DNA of 21,056 bases, taken from SIG440 sp045591035 (GTDB lineage Bacteria; Bacillota; Clostridia; Monoglobales; Monoglobaceae). Shown here one piece after another: positions 14,041-21,056 of the stretch. How positions within the stretch are numbered: the stretch's first letter is position 1; every line of letters starts with the position of its first letter. Made by a program: the position numbers and the translations under genes. The stretch spans positions 1-21,056 of the forward strand of contig JAZNSG010000012.1 of NCBI GenBank assembly GCA_045591035.1. Reading direction: 5' to 3'. A model generated the notes under the pieces. That model ran no database searches and had not been told where the DNA came from. It worked only from the letters and a program-made list of their open reading frames with translations.

Positions 14041-15399
14041 TTACAGTAGAATATCACTTATATCCGAGAATCCTTTATGTGTAGTCACCACAACAACATA
14101 ATCACCCGGCATCAAAGCATCTCGACCTCTTGGGATAATAAACTGTCCGTGTCTGTGTATACAAGCAACGAGAACATTTTCCTTAAGAGAAATTTCTTCA
14201 AGAGAAATTCCGACAACGGGAGAACTTTCATTTATTTTAAATTCAAGAGCTTCTGCTTTTCCATCAAGAATGAGATGTATCGTTTCTATGTTGCAATGCA
14301 TCGAATTCTGCTTTGCTCTGACAAACCTTAAAATATATTCCGCAGTCAAATCCTTTGGATAAATAACGGTATCTAAATCAAGAGCCGCTATCACTTCGTC
14401 ATAGGCAATTCTGTTTACCTTTGTGACAAGCTTTCCGTTTGTCTTTGTTTTCGCAAAAAGAGAAAGCATTATATTTTCTTCATCAATATTTGTCATTGAA
14501 ACAAAAGATTCTGCTGTTTCAATTCCCTCCTCAAGAAGAACGCTGTTATCCGTTCCGTCGGCATTGATGATTGTAGCCTTGGGAAGCATTTCACAAAGCT
14601 CATCGCATCGTTTTTCATTCTTTTCAATAATTTTAACCTTAATTCCACGCTGAAGAAGCTTGTCAGCAAGATAATATGCTGTATCTCCACCGCCTACAAT
14701 AATAGTGTTATTAACACGATTTGTTTTTACTCCGATTTTCTTAAAAAACTCATAAGCTGTCAGGGCAGCAGTTATTATACTTACTCTGTCGCCTTTTTTT
14801 ATCACAAAGCTTCCTCCGGGAATAAAAGCCTTGTCCTCTCTTTCAACTCCGCACACCAAAACATCAGTGTTAAATCTCGAATTTATATCGCTAACCTTTA
14901 TTTCATCAAGGGGCGAATCATTCGACACCTTAAACTTCAATATCTCAACTCTGCCTTTAGCAAAGGTATCAATCTGGATAGCCGTCGGAAATCTTAAAAC
15001 CTTTGCCATTTCGTTTGCAGCGGTATACTCCGGATTAATAACCATAGCAAGACCAAAGTCGTCTTTGTATAAATACAGCTGTTTTCTGTACTCGGGCTTT
15101 CTTACACGAGCGATTGTCTGGCAATCCCCTAATTTTTTTGCAATCATGCAAGTCAGAAGATTCACTTCGTCTGAACCAGTGACTGCAATAAGAAGGTCAG
15201 CACTTTCAATACCGGCATCCTTAAGAATGTCAAGACTGGCACCATTACCCACAACGCCCATGGCATCATATTCATTTATAAGTTCTTGTACCAAATCGTA
15301 CTTGGTATCAACAACAGTAATATTTTGATTTTCTTCTTGGCTAAGCTTCTCTGCAAGTTTCTGGCCAACCTTGCCACAACCAATTATTATAGTATTCAT
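14041..15399 (-). CDS. trkA: Trk potassium uptake regulatory subunit TrkA
   Basis: This 452-residue cytosolic protein contains two tandem RCK modules, each a Rossmann TrkA_N domain followed by a TrkA_C domain. The first nucleotide-binding loop is GCGKVG (7-12), with D31 at the end of the second strand for the ribose. The second is GGGDTAYYLADKL (236-248). It binds nucleotides (NAD(H), ATP/ADP in homologues) and gates TrkH. AGAGG lies about 11 bases upstream of the ATG. First gene of the trk operon; the double-RCK form matches the TrkH rather than KtrB type partner. Confidence 0.93.
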   Translation of the reverse strand: MNTIIIGCGKVGQKLAEKLSQEENQNITVVDTKYDLVQELINEYDAMGVVGNGASLDILKDAGIESADLLIAVTGSDEVNLLTCMIAKKLGDCQTIARVRKPEYRKQLYLYKDDFGLAMVINPEYTAANEMAKVLRFPTAIQIDTFAKGRVEILKFKVSNDSPLDEIKVSDINSRFNTDVLVCGVEREDKAFIPGGSFVIKKGDRVSIITAALTAYEFFKKIGVKTNRVNNTIIVGGGDTAYYLADKLLQRGIKVKIIEKNEKRCDELCEMLPKATIINADGTDNSVLLEEGIETAESFVSMTNIDEENIMLSLFAKTKTNGKLVTKVNRIAYDEVIAALDLDTVIYPKDLTAEYILRFVRAKQNSMHCNIETIHLILDGKAEALEFKINESSPVVGISLEEISLKENVLVACIHRHGQFIIPRGRDALMPGDYVVVVTTHKGFSDISDILL

Positions 15400-15441
15400 A
15401 AATAATTTACCTCTTTTATATTAAAAGATATATTAATGAGT

Positions 15442-15470
15442 ATTATAGTTAAAATATTAAATAAAGTCAA
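15442..15470 (-). promoter_or_regulatory. Sigma-A promoter of trkA-trkH
   Basis: Minus-strand TTGACT (15470-15465), a 17-bp spacer and TATAAT (15447-15442). Transcription would start near 15435, about 35 bases before the trkA ATG. Confidence 0.8.
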
Positions 15471-15508
15471 GAAAAAAACAAAAAAAGAGACTACTCAGTC
15501 TCTTTTTT
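15471..15508 (-). terminator. Terminator overlapping the stop of the sigma/anti-sigma operon
   Basis: A perfect 12-bp stem (15508-15497 with 15492-15481) and four-base loop, followed on the minus strand by a T-rich tract. The ascending arm is the last codons of the anti-sigma gene and the TAG stop lies at the loop and start of the descending arm, so termination and coding overlap. The plus strand also ends in Ts, so it could act in both directions. Confidence 0.8.
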
Positions 15509-16294
15509 CAGCAAATTATTTTCCGTGCTCCAGTTTATAATCTCACCATTTTCAACAATACATTCATAAAATTCAGTTATTTCTTCGTTGACTACAAATT
15601 GGGTAAGAAGCGAACTGTGTCCGTCAGGAAGAATCCAGCGCCATCTTCCAAAGAAGAAGGTGCTTTCTTCAATATCTAATTCTCCGATAATCTCAAAAAT
15701 AAATAAATTCCCGGTTTCTTCGTCTCTGTCACCAAAAACACTTATCAATAAACCGGCCAATTTTTCAATCTTCTCCCGGGAAACTTCTTTAACATCAGAA
15801 AGACTGACAGCATAGCCGGTCGCAATATCCGGCTGATTTATGTTTCGTGGTGACATCATACTCTCGGTTTCTGAAAGGTATTGCCCTTGGACATCAATCT
15901 CCGTTTTCGCATCGGTATTTTCCGGAGGGTTTTTGGGGATATCATTCAAGTTGACCTCATTCACCTTTGGACTATCATTTGGCTCTAACGTCACTTCTTG
16001 CTCTTCTGCTTTACCTTTCACCGAAGCTTTAAACTCTGTTTGAGGCAGGGGGGTACTTTCCTCCTGAACAATTTTTTCAGGAGTTTCATTCATCCGCTCT
16101 ATTTGCGGAAAAGAAAAAGCGATTACCACCAAAATCAATACAGCAGCCAAAGCTGTCCCCATTCCGGGCTTAAACTTGAAAACCTTGGTTTGAGTTTCTT
16201 TTTTGTCAGCTTCTTCAAATATCTTGTTAATCAGTTCACGTCTCGGTTTTATATCATCAATTGCCGACTTATAATGCTTTCTAAACAAAATCAT
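15491..16294 (-). CDS. Single-pass membrane protein, probable anti-sigma factor
   Basis: 267 residues: a charged cytosolic N-terminus (1-42), one membrane helix (about 44-62, GMGTALAAVLILVVIAF), an acidic proline/threonine-rich stalk (about 70-150) and a C-terminal extracellular domain with aromatic-rich FFFGRWRWILPDG. I do not recognise a named family in the C-terminal part. Its first 14 bases overlap the end of the ECF sigma gene, the usual arrangement for a membrane anti-sigma factor that holds the sigma until an envelope signal arrives. The role is inferred from topology and position. No zinc-finger (ZAS) HxxxCxxC motif is seen in the N-terminus. Confidence 0.7.
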   Translation of the reverse strand: MILFRKHYKSAIDDIKPRRELINKIFEEADKKETQTKVFKFKPGMGTALAAVLILVVIAFSFPQIERMNETPEKIVQEESTPLPQTEFKASVKGKAEEQEVTLEPNDSPKVNEVNLNDIPKNPPENTDAKTEIDVQGQYLSETESMMSPRNINQPDIATGYAVSLSDVKEVSREKIEKLAGLLISVFGDRDEETGNLFIFEIIGELDIEESTFFFGRWRWILPDGHSSLLTQFVVNEEITEFYECIVENGEIINWSTENNLLKKETE

Positions 16295-16778
16295 ATCTTC
16301 CCTTCAGGTTTTTTTCGAGGAGCTTTCTGCCCCGACTAAGCTGGGACTTTACAGTGGACGGATTTGCCCCCAGATACTTTGAGATATCCTCAATGGACAT
16401 ATCTTCATAATAAAACAAATGGACAACAACTCTATACTTTTGCGGTAGGTCAGCAACAGCATAATAAACATCACTTTTTTCAGTAGTGTCAAAAACAATT
16501 TCTTCCGCAGCATATTCAAGGGGCACCGTCTTTTTGTGCCAACTACTTGAGAAAACATTATGACAGCAGTTTACCGCTACACGCAAAAGCCAAGCCTTGA
16601 TATGTTCGTCGCTTTCAAATGACTTATCAAATTTCAAAAACCTCAAAAAAACCTCTTGAACCACATCTTCAGCATGCTCACGATTTTTCACCTGAGATAA
16701 AGCCAGACGATATATCATATCAAAATGCTTTTCTACTATTTCTTTTTTTTTGTCAATTTGAAGAGACTTTTTGTCCAA
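16281..16778 (-). CDS. ECF-type RNA polymerase sigma factor
   Basis: 165 residues, normal for this group. Region 2 spans about 15-85, with HFDMIYRLALSQVKNREHAEDVVQEVFLRFL as the core-binding and -10-reading part. Region 4 spans about 110-160, with LPQKYRVVVHLFYYEDMSIEDISKYLGANPSTVKSQLSRGRKLL giving the -35-reading helix-turn-helix. There is no region 3. The start is TTG 16778, supported by GAGGAG (16793-16788) nine bases upstream. It overlaps the membrane protein gene by 14 bases. A promoter with ECF features lies just upstream, suggesting self-regulation. Confidence 0.92.
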   Translation of the reverse strand: MDKKSLQIDKKKEIVEKHFDMIYRLALSQVKNREHAEDVVQEVFLRFLKFDKSFESDEHIKAWLLRVAVNCCHNVFSSSWHKKTVPLEYAAEEIVFDTTEKSDVYYAVADLPQKYRVVVHLFYYEDMSIEDISKYLGANPSTVKSQLSRGRKLLEKNLKGRYDFV

Positions 16779-16800
16779 CGTCGGATTCTCCTCTCAACAA

Positions 16801-16830
16801 TAATACTTTCCATAAGCCTAAAAGGTTGCA
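16801..16830 (-). promoter_or_regulatory. Probable ECF sigma autoregulated promoter
   Basis: Minus-strand TGCAACC (16830-16824), 17 bp, then GTATTA (16806-16801). An AAC-containing -35 followed by a CGTAT/GTAT-like -10 is characteristic of ECF-dependent promoters. The sequence lacks a sigma-A -35. Transcription would start near 16795, almost at the ribosome binding site. Confidence 0.55.
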
Positions 16831-16872
16831 TTATCTTATATTTTTTTAATTTCTTTCCTCTCATCAAACTGA

Positions 16873-18231
16873 TTAATTCTTCAGGCTATGAATCGGAGCA
16901 GGGATTCTTCCACCTCGATTAATAAAATCACAGCTTGAATATGGGTGCACAGGCATAATTGGCGCATATCCCAAAAGTCCACCAAACTCCACGCTTTCGC
17001 CTACAGCTTTGCCTATTACCGGAATAATCCTCACAGCTGTTGTTTTCTGGTTTATCATACCTATCGCCATTTCGTCGGCTATAATTGCAGAGATTGTCTC
17101 GGCAGATGTATCTCCGGGAATAGCAATCATATCAAGCCCAACAGAACAAACACAAGTCATTGCTTCAAGTTTATCCAATGTTAAGGCACCGCATTCTGCA
17201 GCAGAAATCATTCCTGCATCTTCACTGACGGGGATAAATGCTCCGCTCAAGCCACCAACTGAGCTTGATGCCATAACACCACCCTTTTTCACAGCATCAT
17301 TAAGCAACGCAAGGGCTGCAGTTGTTCCGTGGGTTCCGCATTTTTCAAGTCCCATTTCTTCAAGGATATATGCCACACTGTCGCCTATCTCAGGGGTAGG
17401 AGCCAATGACAAATCTACTATTCCGAAAGGTACACCCAACCGTCTTGAAGCTTCTTGTGCCACAAGCTGTCCCATTCTCGTAATTTTGAACGCTGTCTTT
17501 TTTATTACCTCAGCTACCGTTCCAAAATCTGCACCTTTCACCTTTTCAAGTGCTGATTTAACAACTCCCGGGCCACTTACACCTACATTTATAACGATAT
17601 CACCTTCACCAACACCATGAAACGCACCTGCCATAAACGGATTATCTTCAACAGGATTGGCAAACACAACAAGCTTAGCACAACCAAATGAATCTCTGTC
17701 AGCTGTTATATTTGCTGTTTCTTTGATTATTTTTCCCATGAGCTTTACTGCATCCATATTTATACCGGCTTTAGTTGACGCAACCCCAACCGAAGAGCAT
17801 ACTCTGTCAGTAGTTGCCAAAGCTTCAGGAATTGAATCAATAAGGATTTTATCACCTTTTGTAAATCCTTTGTTTACTAAAGCAGAAAATCCGCCTATGA
17901 AATTAACGCCTGTTTCAATAGCCGCACGGTTCAGAGTCTTTGCAAAACAAGTATAATCATTTGCATCACTGGCTCCCGCAATTATAGAAATAGGGGTCAC
18001 GGATATTCTCTTATTTATAATGGGAATTCCATATTGTGAGCTGATATTTTCTCCGGTTTTCACCAAATCCTTTGCACAACGGGTTATTTTGTCATAAATT
18101 TTTTCACAAGCACGTTCTGCATTGCTGTCAATACAGTCAAGCAAGGATATACCCATTGTTATCGTTCTTATATCAAGATGCTGGTCATCAATCATCTTGA
18201 TTGTCTCCATAATCTCACGTGTATTTATCAT
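16873..18231 (-). CDS. UPF0210 (DUF711, PFL family) protein
   Basis: 452 residues covering the whole UPF0210 family length. Recognisable stretches are INTREIMETIKMI, TMGISLLDCID and ISVTPISIIAG in the N-terminal half. Further on are GVNFIGGFSALV, GVGEGDIVINVGVSGPGVV and TPEIGDSVAYILEEMGLE. The family is cytosolic and has a glycyl-radical-enzyme-like fold name (PFL) but lacks a demonstrated reaction; I see no glycyl-radical motif. It follows the ACT-domain gene by 24 bp, a pairing conserved across Firmicutes and other bacteria, suggesting that the small partner regulates it. GGGGAGG lies 13 bases before the ATG. Confidence 0.92.
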   Translation of the reverse strand: MINTREIMETIKMIDDQHLDIRTITMGISLLDCIDSNAERACEKIYDKITRCAKDLVKTGENISSQYGIPIINKRISVTPISIIAGASDANDYTCFAKTLNRAAIETGVNFIGGFSALVNKGFTKGDKILIDSIPEALATTDRVCSSVGVASTKAGINMDAVKLMGKIIKETANITADRDSFGCAKLVVFANPVEDNPFMAGAFHGVGEGDIVINVGVSGPGVVKSALEKVKGADFGTVAEVIKKTAFKITRMGQLVAQEASRRLGVPFGIVDLSLAPTPEIGDSVAYILEEMGLEKCGTHGTTAALALLNDAVKKGGVMASSSVGGLSGAFIPVSEDAGMISAAECGALTLDKLEAMTCVCSVGLDMIAIPGDTSAETISAIIADEMAIGMINQKTTAVRIIPVIGKAVGESVEFGGLLGYAPIMPVHPYSSCDFINRGGRIPAPIHSLKN

Positions 18232-18255
18232 ATCGTCAAAACAGCCTCCCCTACG

Positions 18256-18525
18256 TTATATTCTGTGCATTGATTTGAAAATATCTTCATGCTGCATACG
18301 AATATCAACACCCATCTCTGCACCAATCTTTTCAAGTGCGCTCATAACAACAGTACTGTCTTGTCCTTCATTTCCAAATTCTACAAGCATAACCATAGAA
18401 AATATGTTCTGCATAATTGTCTGATTTATGTCCAGAATATTAATTCCATTCTCAAAAAGACAACTGCTCACCTTAGCAATAATCCCCGGACGGTCAATCC
18501 CCATAACTGTAACAACTGATTTCAT
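18256..18525 (-). CDS. ACT domain-containing UPF0237 protein
   Basis: An 89-residue stand-alone ACT domain: VVTVMGIDRPGIIAKVSSCLFENGINILDINQ, with the classic DRPG..A loop for a small ligand such as an amino acid, then a strand-helix-strand ending near the C-terminus. The same architecture is found in the glycine-cleavage regulator GcvR and in UPF0237 proteins. I choose ATG 18525, 11 bases after AAGGAG (18542-18537). GTG 18537 touches that site and would add four residues. First gene of the pair with UPF0210. Confidence 0.9.
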   Translation of the reverse strand: MKSVVTVMGIDRPGIIAKVSSCLFENGINILDINQTIMQNIFSMVMLVEFGNEGQDSTVVMSALEKIGAEMGVDIRMQHEDIFKSMHRI

Positions 18526-18620
18526 TTGTAAACACACTCCTTATTTATGTTTTTAAAGGCTATGATTATCCACTTCAAAACCTTTGAAAGTCCTTAATTT
18601 TGTGACTTTTTAACATTTAA

Positions 18621-18649
18621 ATTATACAACTATTTTCTGCTATCGTCAA
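18621..18649 (-). promoter_or_regulatory. Sigma-A promoter of the ACT-UPF0210 operon
   Basis: Minus-strand TTGACG (18649-18644), a 17-bp spacer and TATAAT (18626-18621). Start near 18614, giving a leader of about 89 bases. Only a weak imperfect fold (ACTTTCAAAGGTTTTGAAGT) is visible in the leader. Confidence 0.78.
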
Positions 18650-18694
18650 GTTAAATTAAGGTAAATTTCCTAAATTTACATAACATTATTTGCA

Positions 18695-18728
18695 CAAAAA
18701 AATGCCTCAAAATAATTTGAGGCATTTT
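18695..18728 (-). terminator. Rho-independent terminator of hppA
   Basis: A 13-bp perfect stem (18728-18716 with 18711-18699) and four-base loop. The minus-strand descending arm runs into seven Ts. It starts 20 bases after the hppA stop. Confidence 0.88.
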
Positions 18729-18748
18729 ATATAAAATTTAAAATTTAC

Positions 18749-20839
18749 TTAAAAGATACCAAGGCCACCGTAGGTAGCAACAACCGCAGCAAAAACTATT
18801 GAAACCATAGATAAAAGCTTTATCAAAATATTAATTGACGGACCGGAAGTATCCTTAAAGGGGTCACCTACTGTATCTCCAACAACTGCAGCCTTATGGT
18901 TTTCAGAACCTTTACCGTTATAGTTTCCGGCTTCAATATATTTTTTTGCGTTATCCCAGGCTCCGCCTGAATTTGCCATCATAATAGCAAGTACAAAACC
19001 TGACACAAGTGCACCTGCAAGCATACCGACTACACCATTTACACCAAGTACCAGACCTACAATGATAGGTGCCAATACACCTAATGCTGCAGGAGCAATC
19101 ATTTCATGAAGAGAAGATTTTGTGCATATATCAACACATGCTGCATAGTCAGCGTCCGCTGTGCCATCAAGTAAACCTTTGATTTCTCTGAACTGTCTGC
19201 GAACTTCCAACACAACCTTATGTGCCGCTCTGCCTACTGCCTGCATTGTCATAGCACTGAAAAGGAAAGGAAGCATAGCACCGACGAAAAGGCCAATTAA
19301 AACCGCAGGGTTTGTAATTTCAAGCTTTAATTTTTCGGGTGCAAGTGCTGAGATTTCATCAGTGTATGAAACAATGAGGGCGAGTGCTGTCAATGCCGCT
19401 GAGCCGATAGCAAAGCCTTTGCCTGTTGCAGCTGTTGTATTACCAAGGGAATCCAAAGCATCAGTTCTTTCACGAACTTCTTCTTCAAGACCACTCATCT
19501 GTGCGATACCACCTGCATTGTCAGCAACAGGGCCATAAGCGTCTGTTGCCAATGTGATACCCAAAGTTGAAAGCATACCCACAGCAGATAAGCCTACACC
19601 GTAAAGGCCAAGCTCAAAAGCATTTTCAGCCCCGCTGAATCCACCTGCTACAAAGTAACTGATAAGAACTGAAATACCAACGATAACAACAGGTATTGCA
19701 GTTGAACGCATACCGAGTGCTATACCATCGATAATGATGGTGGCAGAGCCTGTTTCAGATGAACCTGAAAGTTTTTGTGTAGGTTTATATGAATCTGATG
19801 TGTAGTATTCTGTGAAATATCCTATTAAAACACCGGCTAAAAGGCCTGATAAAACTGCACCAAAAAGACCTGCATTTCCAGGCATAATCACAAGTATTAA
19901 TACCAAACTTGCAATTGCTGAGAATATTGCCGCAGAGTATGTTCCGCGACGAAGTGAGCCCAAAAGACTTTTCTGTGATGCGCCTTCTTTTGTTGATACA
20001 AAAAAAGTTGAGACAATAGATGCAATAATACCAACTGCTGCAATAAGCATAGGTAATATTACACCTGAAAAGCCATAGCCCGCTGCAACTGCCAAAGCAC
20101 CACAAGAAACGATAGAACCAACATAGGATTCATAAAGGTCTGCACCCATACCGGCAACATCACCAACATTATCACCAACATTATCAGCAATACAAGCGGG
20201 ATTACGGGGGTCATCCTCAGGAATACCGGCTTCAACCTTACCCACAAGGTCAGCACCAACATCCGCAGCCTTTGTAAAAATACCTCCTCCTACTCTTGCA
20301 AAAAGGGCCATTGAACTTGCACCCATACCAAATGTAAGCATAGCTGACGTAATATCACCAATTTCAAGTTTAAATACAAATTTCAAAAGAATAAACCAGA
20401 CGCTGATGTCTAAAAGGCCAAGACCAACAACAGTCATGCCCATTACAGTACCCGATGAAAATGCAATTTTCAGTCCACGGTTTAAGCCCTGACGTGCGCC
20501 GTTTGCTGTACGTGAGTTCGCATAAGTTGCGATTTTCATCCCTACAAAGCCTGAAAGACCGGAAAAAATTCCGCCTGTCAAAAAGGCAAAAGGAACATAA
20601 GGTGTGAGCAAATCAAAAAATGCAAGAACACTCAAAATAACAAACATTACCACAAAGAATATTCCCACTGTTTTGTATTGTCTTTTTAAGTAAGCCATAG
20701 CACCTTTACGAATTTTGGCAGAAATCTTTACCATTTCTTCAGTTCCCTCAGGGGACCTTTTTACTGCATAAAACTTGTAACAAGCAAAAAGTATTGCTAC
20801 AATCGCGGCAGCTAAAACAAAGAAAGGTGCAATATTCAT
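18749..20839 (-). CDS. hppA: Membrane-bound ion-translocating pyrophosphatase
   Basis: A 696-residue protein of about 16 helices that hydrolyses pyrophosphate and pumps H+ and/or Na+ across the membrane. The substrate site is visible: DVGADLVGKVEAGIPEDDPR (193-212), NVGDNVGD (220-227), LGITLATDAYGPVADNAGG (426-444) and the C-terminal GDTVGDPFKDTSGPS. The GNTTAA motif (466-471) has alanine where K+-independent enzymes carry lysine, so it belongs to the K+-dependent subtype. That group includes Na+ pumps and dual pumps, and I cannot decide the ion by eye. The ATG is preceded by AAGGAGA. It is monocistronic, with its own promoter and terminator. Confidence 0.95.
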   Translation of the reverse strand: MNIAPFFVLAAAIVAILFACYKFYAVKRSPEGTEEMVKISAKIRKGAMAYLKRQYKTVGIFFVVMFVILSVLAFFDLLTPYVPFAFLTGGIFSGLSGFVGMKIATYANSRTANGARQGLNRGLKIAFSSGTVMGMTVVGLGLLDISVWFILLKFVFKLEIGDITSAMLTFGMGASSMALFARVGGGIFTKAADVGADLVGKVEAGIPEDDPRNPACIADNVGDNVGDVAGMGADLYESYVGSIVSCGALAVAAGYGFSGVILPMLIAAVGIIASIVSTFFVSTKEGASQKSLLGSLRRGTYSAAIFSAIASLVLILVIMPGNAGLFGAVLSGLLAGVLIGYFTEYYTSDSYKPTQKLSGSSETGSATIIIDGIALGMRSTAIPVVIVGISVLISYFVAGGFSGAENAFELGLYGVGLSAVGMLSTLGITLATDAYGPVADNAGGIAQMSGLEEEVRERTDALDSLGNTTAATGKGFAIGSAALTALALIVSYTDEISALAPEKLKLEITNPAVLIGLFVGAMLPFLFSAMTMQAVGRAAHKVVLEVRRQFREIKGLLDGTADADYAACVDICTKSSLHEMIAPAALGVLAPIIVGLVLGVNGVVGMLAGALVSGFVLAIMMANSGGAWDNAKKYIEAGNYNGKGSENHKAAVVGDTVGDPFKDTSGPSINILIKLLSMVSIVFAAVVATYGGLGIF

Positions 20840-20908
20840 AAAAATCTCTCCTTAATGTATAATATAAATTATGCCCTGTAAGCCACGGGACACTTAAGAT
20901 ATTTTTTT

Positions 20909-20937
20909 ATTCTATCACAGCAAAAAAATTTTTTCAA
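20909..20937 (-). promoter_or_regulatory. Sigma-A promoter of hppA
   Basis: Minus-strand TTGAAA (20937-20932), a 17-bp spacer and TAGAAT (20914-20909). Start near 20902, with a leader of about 60 bases containing a weak CCC/GGG fold (CCCGTGGCTTACAGGG). Confidence 0.7.
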
Positions 20938-20959
20938 TATATAGGTATTTTTTTAACCG

Positions 20960-21056
20960 CTATTCTATCCATTGCAATTGTTTTTCATCTTTGTATTGTC
21001 GTATACGTAACTCTTTCCGCAAGTCCTTCAATAGGATATAGAATAAACAAAAAAAG
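20960..21056 (-). CDS. Possible 3' end of a gene cut by the window edge
   Basis: The minus strand is open from the window edge for 31 codons to TAG (20962-20960). It reads as a hydrophobic stretch (FFCLFYILL) followed by a charged tail (KDLRKELRIRQYKDEK, then QLQWIE). A membrane helix with a cytosolic tail is plausible and the residue mix is protein-like, unlike most AT-rich spacer. The stop is about 25 bp upstream of the hppA -35. No family can be named from so little, and an open run of this length could arise by chance. Confidence 0.4.
   Translation of the reverse strand, partial: FFCLFYILLKDLRKELRIRQYKDEKQLQWIE

Noticed and set aside
17009..17620. Long plus-strand open frame opposite UPF0210 (203 codons)
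   Set aside because: It is the complement of a well-supported gene; composition follows the shadow of the real codons and no family is recognisable. The same holds for other opposite-strand frames in the window.

Overview
The window (21,056 bp, AT-rich) reads as a chromosomal segment of a Clostridia-type Firmicute. The grounds are strong AGGAGG-type ribosome binding sites, some TTG starts, near-consensus sigma-A promoters with 17-bp spacers, and typical clostridial genes: a UPF0237/UPF0210 pair, a membrane pyrophosphatase, TrkA/TrkH, and a TetM-like GTPase carrying a YacP/Rae1-type NYN domain. I cannot resolve the family or species. I saw no tRNA, rRNA, CRISPR array or prophage. Every gap between genes is shorter than 300 bp.

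Layout. (1) 1-1330 is a complete IS3-family insertion sequence on the + strand, with terminal inverted repeats and orfA/orfB; its left tip coincides with base 1 of the window. (2) 1361-2056 (-) is an MgtC/SapB membrane protein with its own promoter; the IS lies 31 bp past its stop. (3) 2228-4710 (-) is a D-galactonate catabolic operon in the order dgoD, dgoA-like aldolase, dgoK. It is divergent from an AraC-family regulator at 4823-5608 (+). The aldolase looks internally deleted, so the encoded route dehydratase -> kinase -> aldolase appears broken at its last step. (4) 5772-12452 (-) is a tightly packed five-gene cluster read as dus, MATE transporter, 5-formyltetrahydrofolate cyclo-ligase, iron-type alcohol dehydrogenase, then the TetM-like GTPase-NYN fusion. 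(5) 12586-15399 (-) is a trkA-trkH potassium uptake operon with a clear promoter and terminator. (6) 15491-16778 (-) is an ECF sigma factor overlapping a single-pass membrane protein that is probably its anti-sigma factor, with a likely self-recognised promoter. (7) 16873-18525 (-) is the ACT-domain UPF0237 plus UPF0210 pair. (8) 18749-20839 (-) is a membrane-bound pyrophosphatase of the K+-dependent subtype, with promoter and terminator. (9) 20960-21056 (-) may be the tail of one more gene cut by the window end.

The most interesting items are the GTPase-ribonuclease fusion (a possible ribosome-clearing and mRNA-cutting factor), the clean in-frame deletion in the KDPG-type aldolase, and the IS hairpin that would hide the transposase ribosome binding site in read-through transcripts.
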